From: Novosphingobium acidiphilum DSM 19966
Lineage (GTDB): Bacteria; Pseudomonadota; Alphaproteobacteria; Sphingomonadales; Sphingomonadaceae
DNA: 64,000 bases
Reading direction: 5' to 3'
NCBI RefSeq assembly: GCF_000429005.1
Contig: NZ_AUBA01000018.1
Span: 3,907 to 67,906, forward strand
The notes under the pieces were generated by a model. That model saw nothing but the letters and a program-made list of their open reading frames with translations. It made no database searches and was not told the origin of the DNA. The position numbers were made by a program, and so were the translations under genes. This document shows positions 63,311-64,000 of this stretch, piece after piece (the stretch's first letter is position 1; each line of letters begins with the position of its first letter).

Positions 63311-64000
63311 TCAGCATGGGGTCGGTGCTCGACAACGCAGATCCGCGATGTTGGCAAGAATACGACGGAACAGGTCGCGTGGCACCGCAACCTCAGCCAT
63401 CTGAAAGGTGGCATAGCGGGCATGGCTGACCAGCTTCGCGCCGATCTTCACCAGCCTGTCGCGGATGCTGGTCAGTGACCAGTGCTGCACCTCTTGCGGA
63501 AGCGCGAGGGTGCGCAGGAAGTTGGCGAGGTTGTAGGCAAGCGCATGAAGCTGGAGCCGCACTGCGTTGCCCCTCATGGTGCGGCACGACAGCCGGGTCC
63601 ACTTGACCGCGTTCTTGCCCTCCTTGATGTACTGCTCGGCCGTACCGCGCTGGTTGTAGAACACCACGACCCGGTCGGCACCGCGCGCCAGATTGGTGAC
63701 GATAAACCCGACGCGCGGATAAAGCTCGCCCGGGTGCCATTCAACCTTGGCAACCACCCGCCGTTTCCGGCTCCATGATCCGGCCTGATAGCGCAAGCTG
63801 GCATAGAGCCGCCGAACATGGCTGGGTGGTCGCCCCACCGGGCGCTTGAGCAGATGGGCGATCTGACGCTGGAGCGCCGGGTTGGCCTTGAGGCGGATGG
63901 CGTAGTTGTAGCCCTCGGCCTCCAGGAAGTCGTACAGGTCAGGCAGCGCAAAGGCGGCATCACCCCGGAAGAACCGCCGCTTGATCACGCCGCCGCGATA
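63311..64000 (-). mobile_element. IS1380-family transposase, partial at window edge
   Basis: Minus-strand frame open from base 64000 to the stop at 63311, giving 229 C-terminal residues. RRFFRGDAAFALPDLYDFLE, YNYAIRLKANPALQ and VVFYNQRGTAEQYIKEGKNA are characteristic of IS1380 DDE transposases, which are about 440 aa, so roughly half lies beyond the window. The C-terminus looks complete. The element lies upstream of rfbFGH and could supply a promoter or have mediated local rearrangement. Confidence 0.88.

Overview
This 64 kb window is high-GC DNA from an alphaproteobacterium, most likely a member of the Sphingomonadales (Novosphingobium-like; this is inference). The reasons are the lepB-rnc-era order, a CcrM-type GANTC methylase, a zwf-pgl-edd-glk Entner-Doudoroff operon, a split glycine dehydrogenase (gcvPA/gcvPB), a crtY-crtI-crtB carotenoid cluster, a pntAA-pntAB-pntB transhydrogenase preceded by a tiny aa3 oxidase subunit IV gene, and N-terminally extended DHPS and lipoyl-bearing PDH E1 beta proteins. 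Gene density is high, and many genes are translationally coupled by ATGA, TGATG, GTGA or TTGA overlaps.

Layout. 1-2.3 kb: era (cut by the window edge), rnc and lepB on the minus strand. 2.4-7.2 kb: pgi, glutathione reductase and two Rossmann-fold oxidoreductases on the plus strand. 7.4-9.3 kb: a compact fluoride-resistance module, with a fluoride riboswitch, a CLC-F type F-/H+ antiporter and a DUF190 protein. 9.6-11.1 kb: a lipoprotein-like molybdopterin oxidoreductase with its cytochrome b partner. 11.2-17.2 kb: crtY-crtI-LOG-crtB and a divergent Baeyer-Villiger-type monooxygenase. 17.3-20.5 kb: a small secreted protein, a DUF985 cupin, dapD, a HAD phosphatase and rnhB. 20.5-24.6 kb: a GANTC-rich leader, ccrM, folP and an NtrC-like regulator with an altered GAFTGA loop. 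24.8-29.7 kb: aa3 oxidase subunit IV, pnt genes, a dGTPase-like HD hydrolase and an NAD-binding protein. 29.7-34.4 kb: a tandem glycine riboswitch and gcvT-gcvH-gcvPA-gcvPB.

34.4-42.8 kb: acyl-CoA synthetase, S9 peptidase, EamA transporter, CpaF ATPase, a polytopic GT-like membrane protein and a small HNH protein. 42.9-48.6 kb: zwf-pgl-edd-glk and an enoyl-CoA hydratase. 48.8-52.4 kb: small conserved proteins, a receiver-only regulator, a CsaA-like tRNA-binding protein, DUF488, aroB and aroK. 52.5-56.5 kb: a small membrane protein, a large exported protein, xerD and accA. 56.5-57.5 kb: Flp pilin, mutT and two identical tRNA-Arg(ACG) genes. 57.8-59.6 kb: pdhA and a pdhB that stops halfway.

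From about 59,625 to the end the sequence is unrelated to the PDH locus. It holds a 42-codon remnant of an aldolase/citrate-lyase-like gene, then rfbH, rfbG and rfbF (CDP-3,6-dideoxyhexose precursor synthesis for surface polysaccharide) and a partial IS1380-family transposase at the right edge. The pdhB/aldolase junction truncates genes on both sides, so it is either a real rearrangement or an assembly join.

The most notable observations are: this junction; six GANTC sites and a 10-bp-arm hairpin just before ccrM; a cluster of the heptamer CGTAACG/CGTTACG over the carotenoid region; a shared TTAATCAT-NN-GGTTAA element before two CoA-metabolism genes; the GAFAGA sigma-54 activator; and the riboswitch-controlled fluoride module. 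Coordinates and motifs were read by eye. Family assignments rest on recognised motifs, not on database searches.
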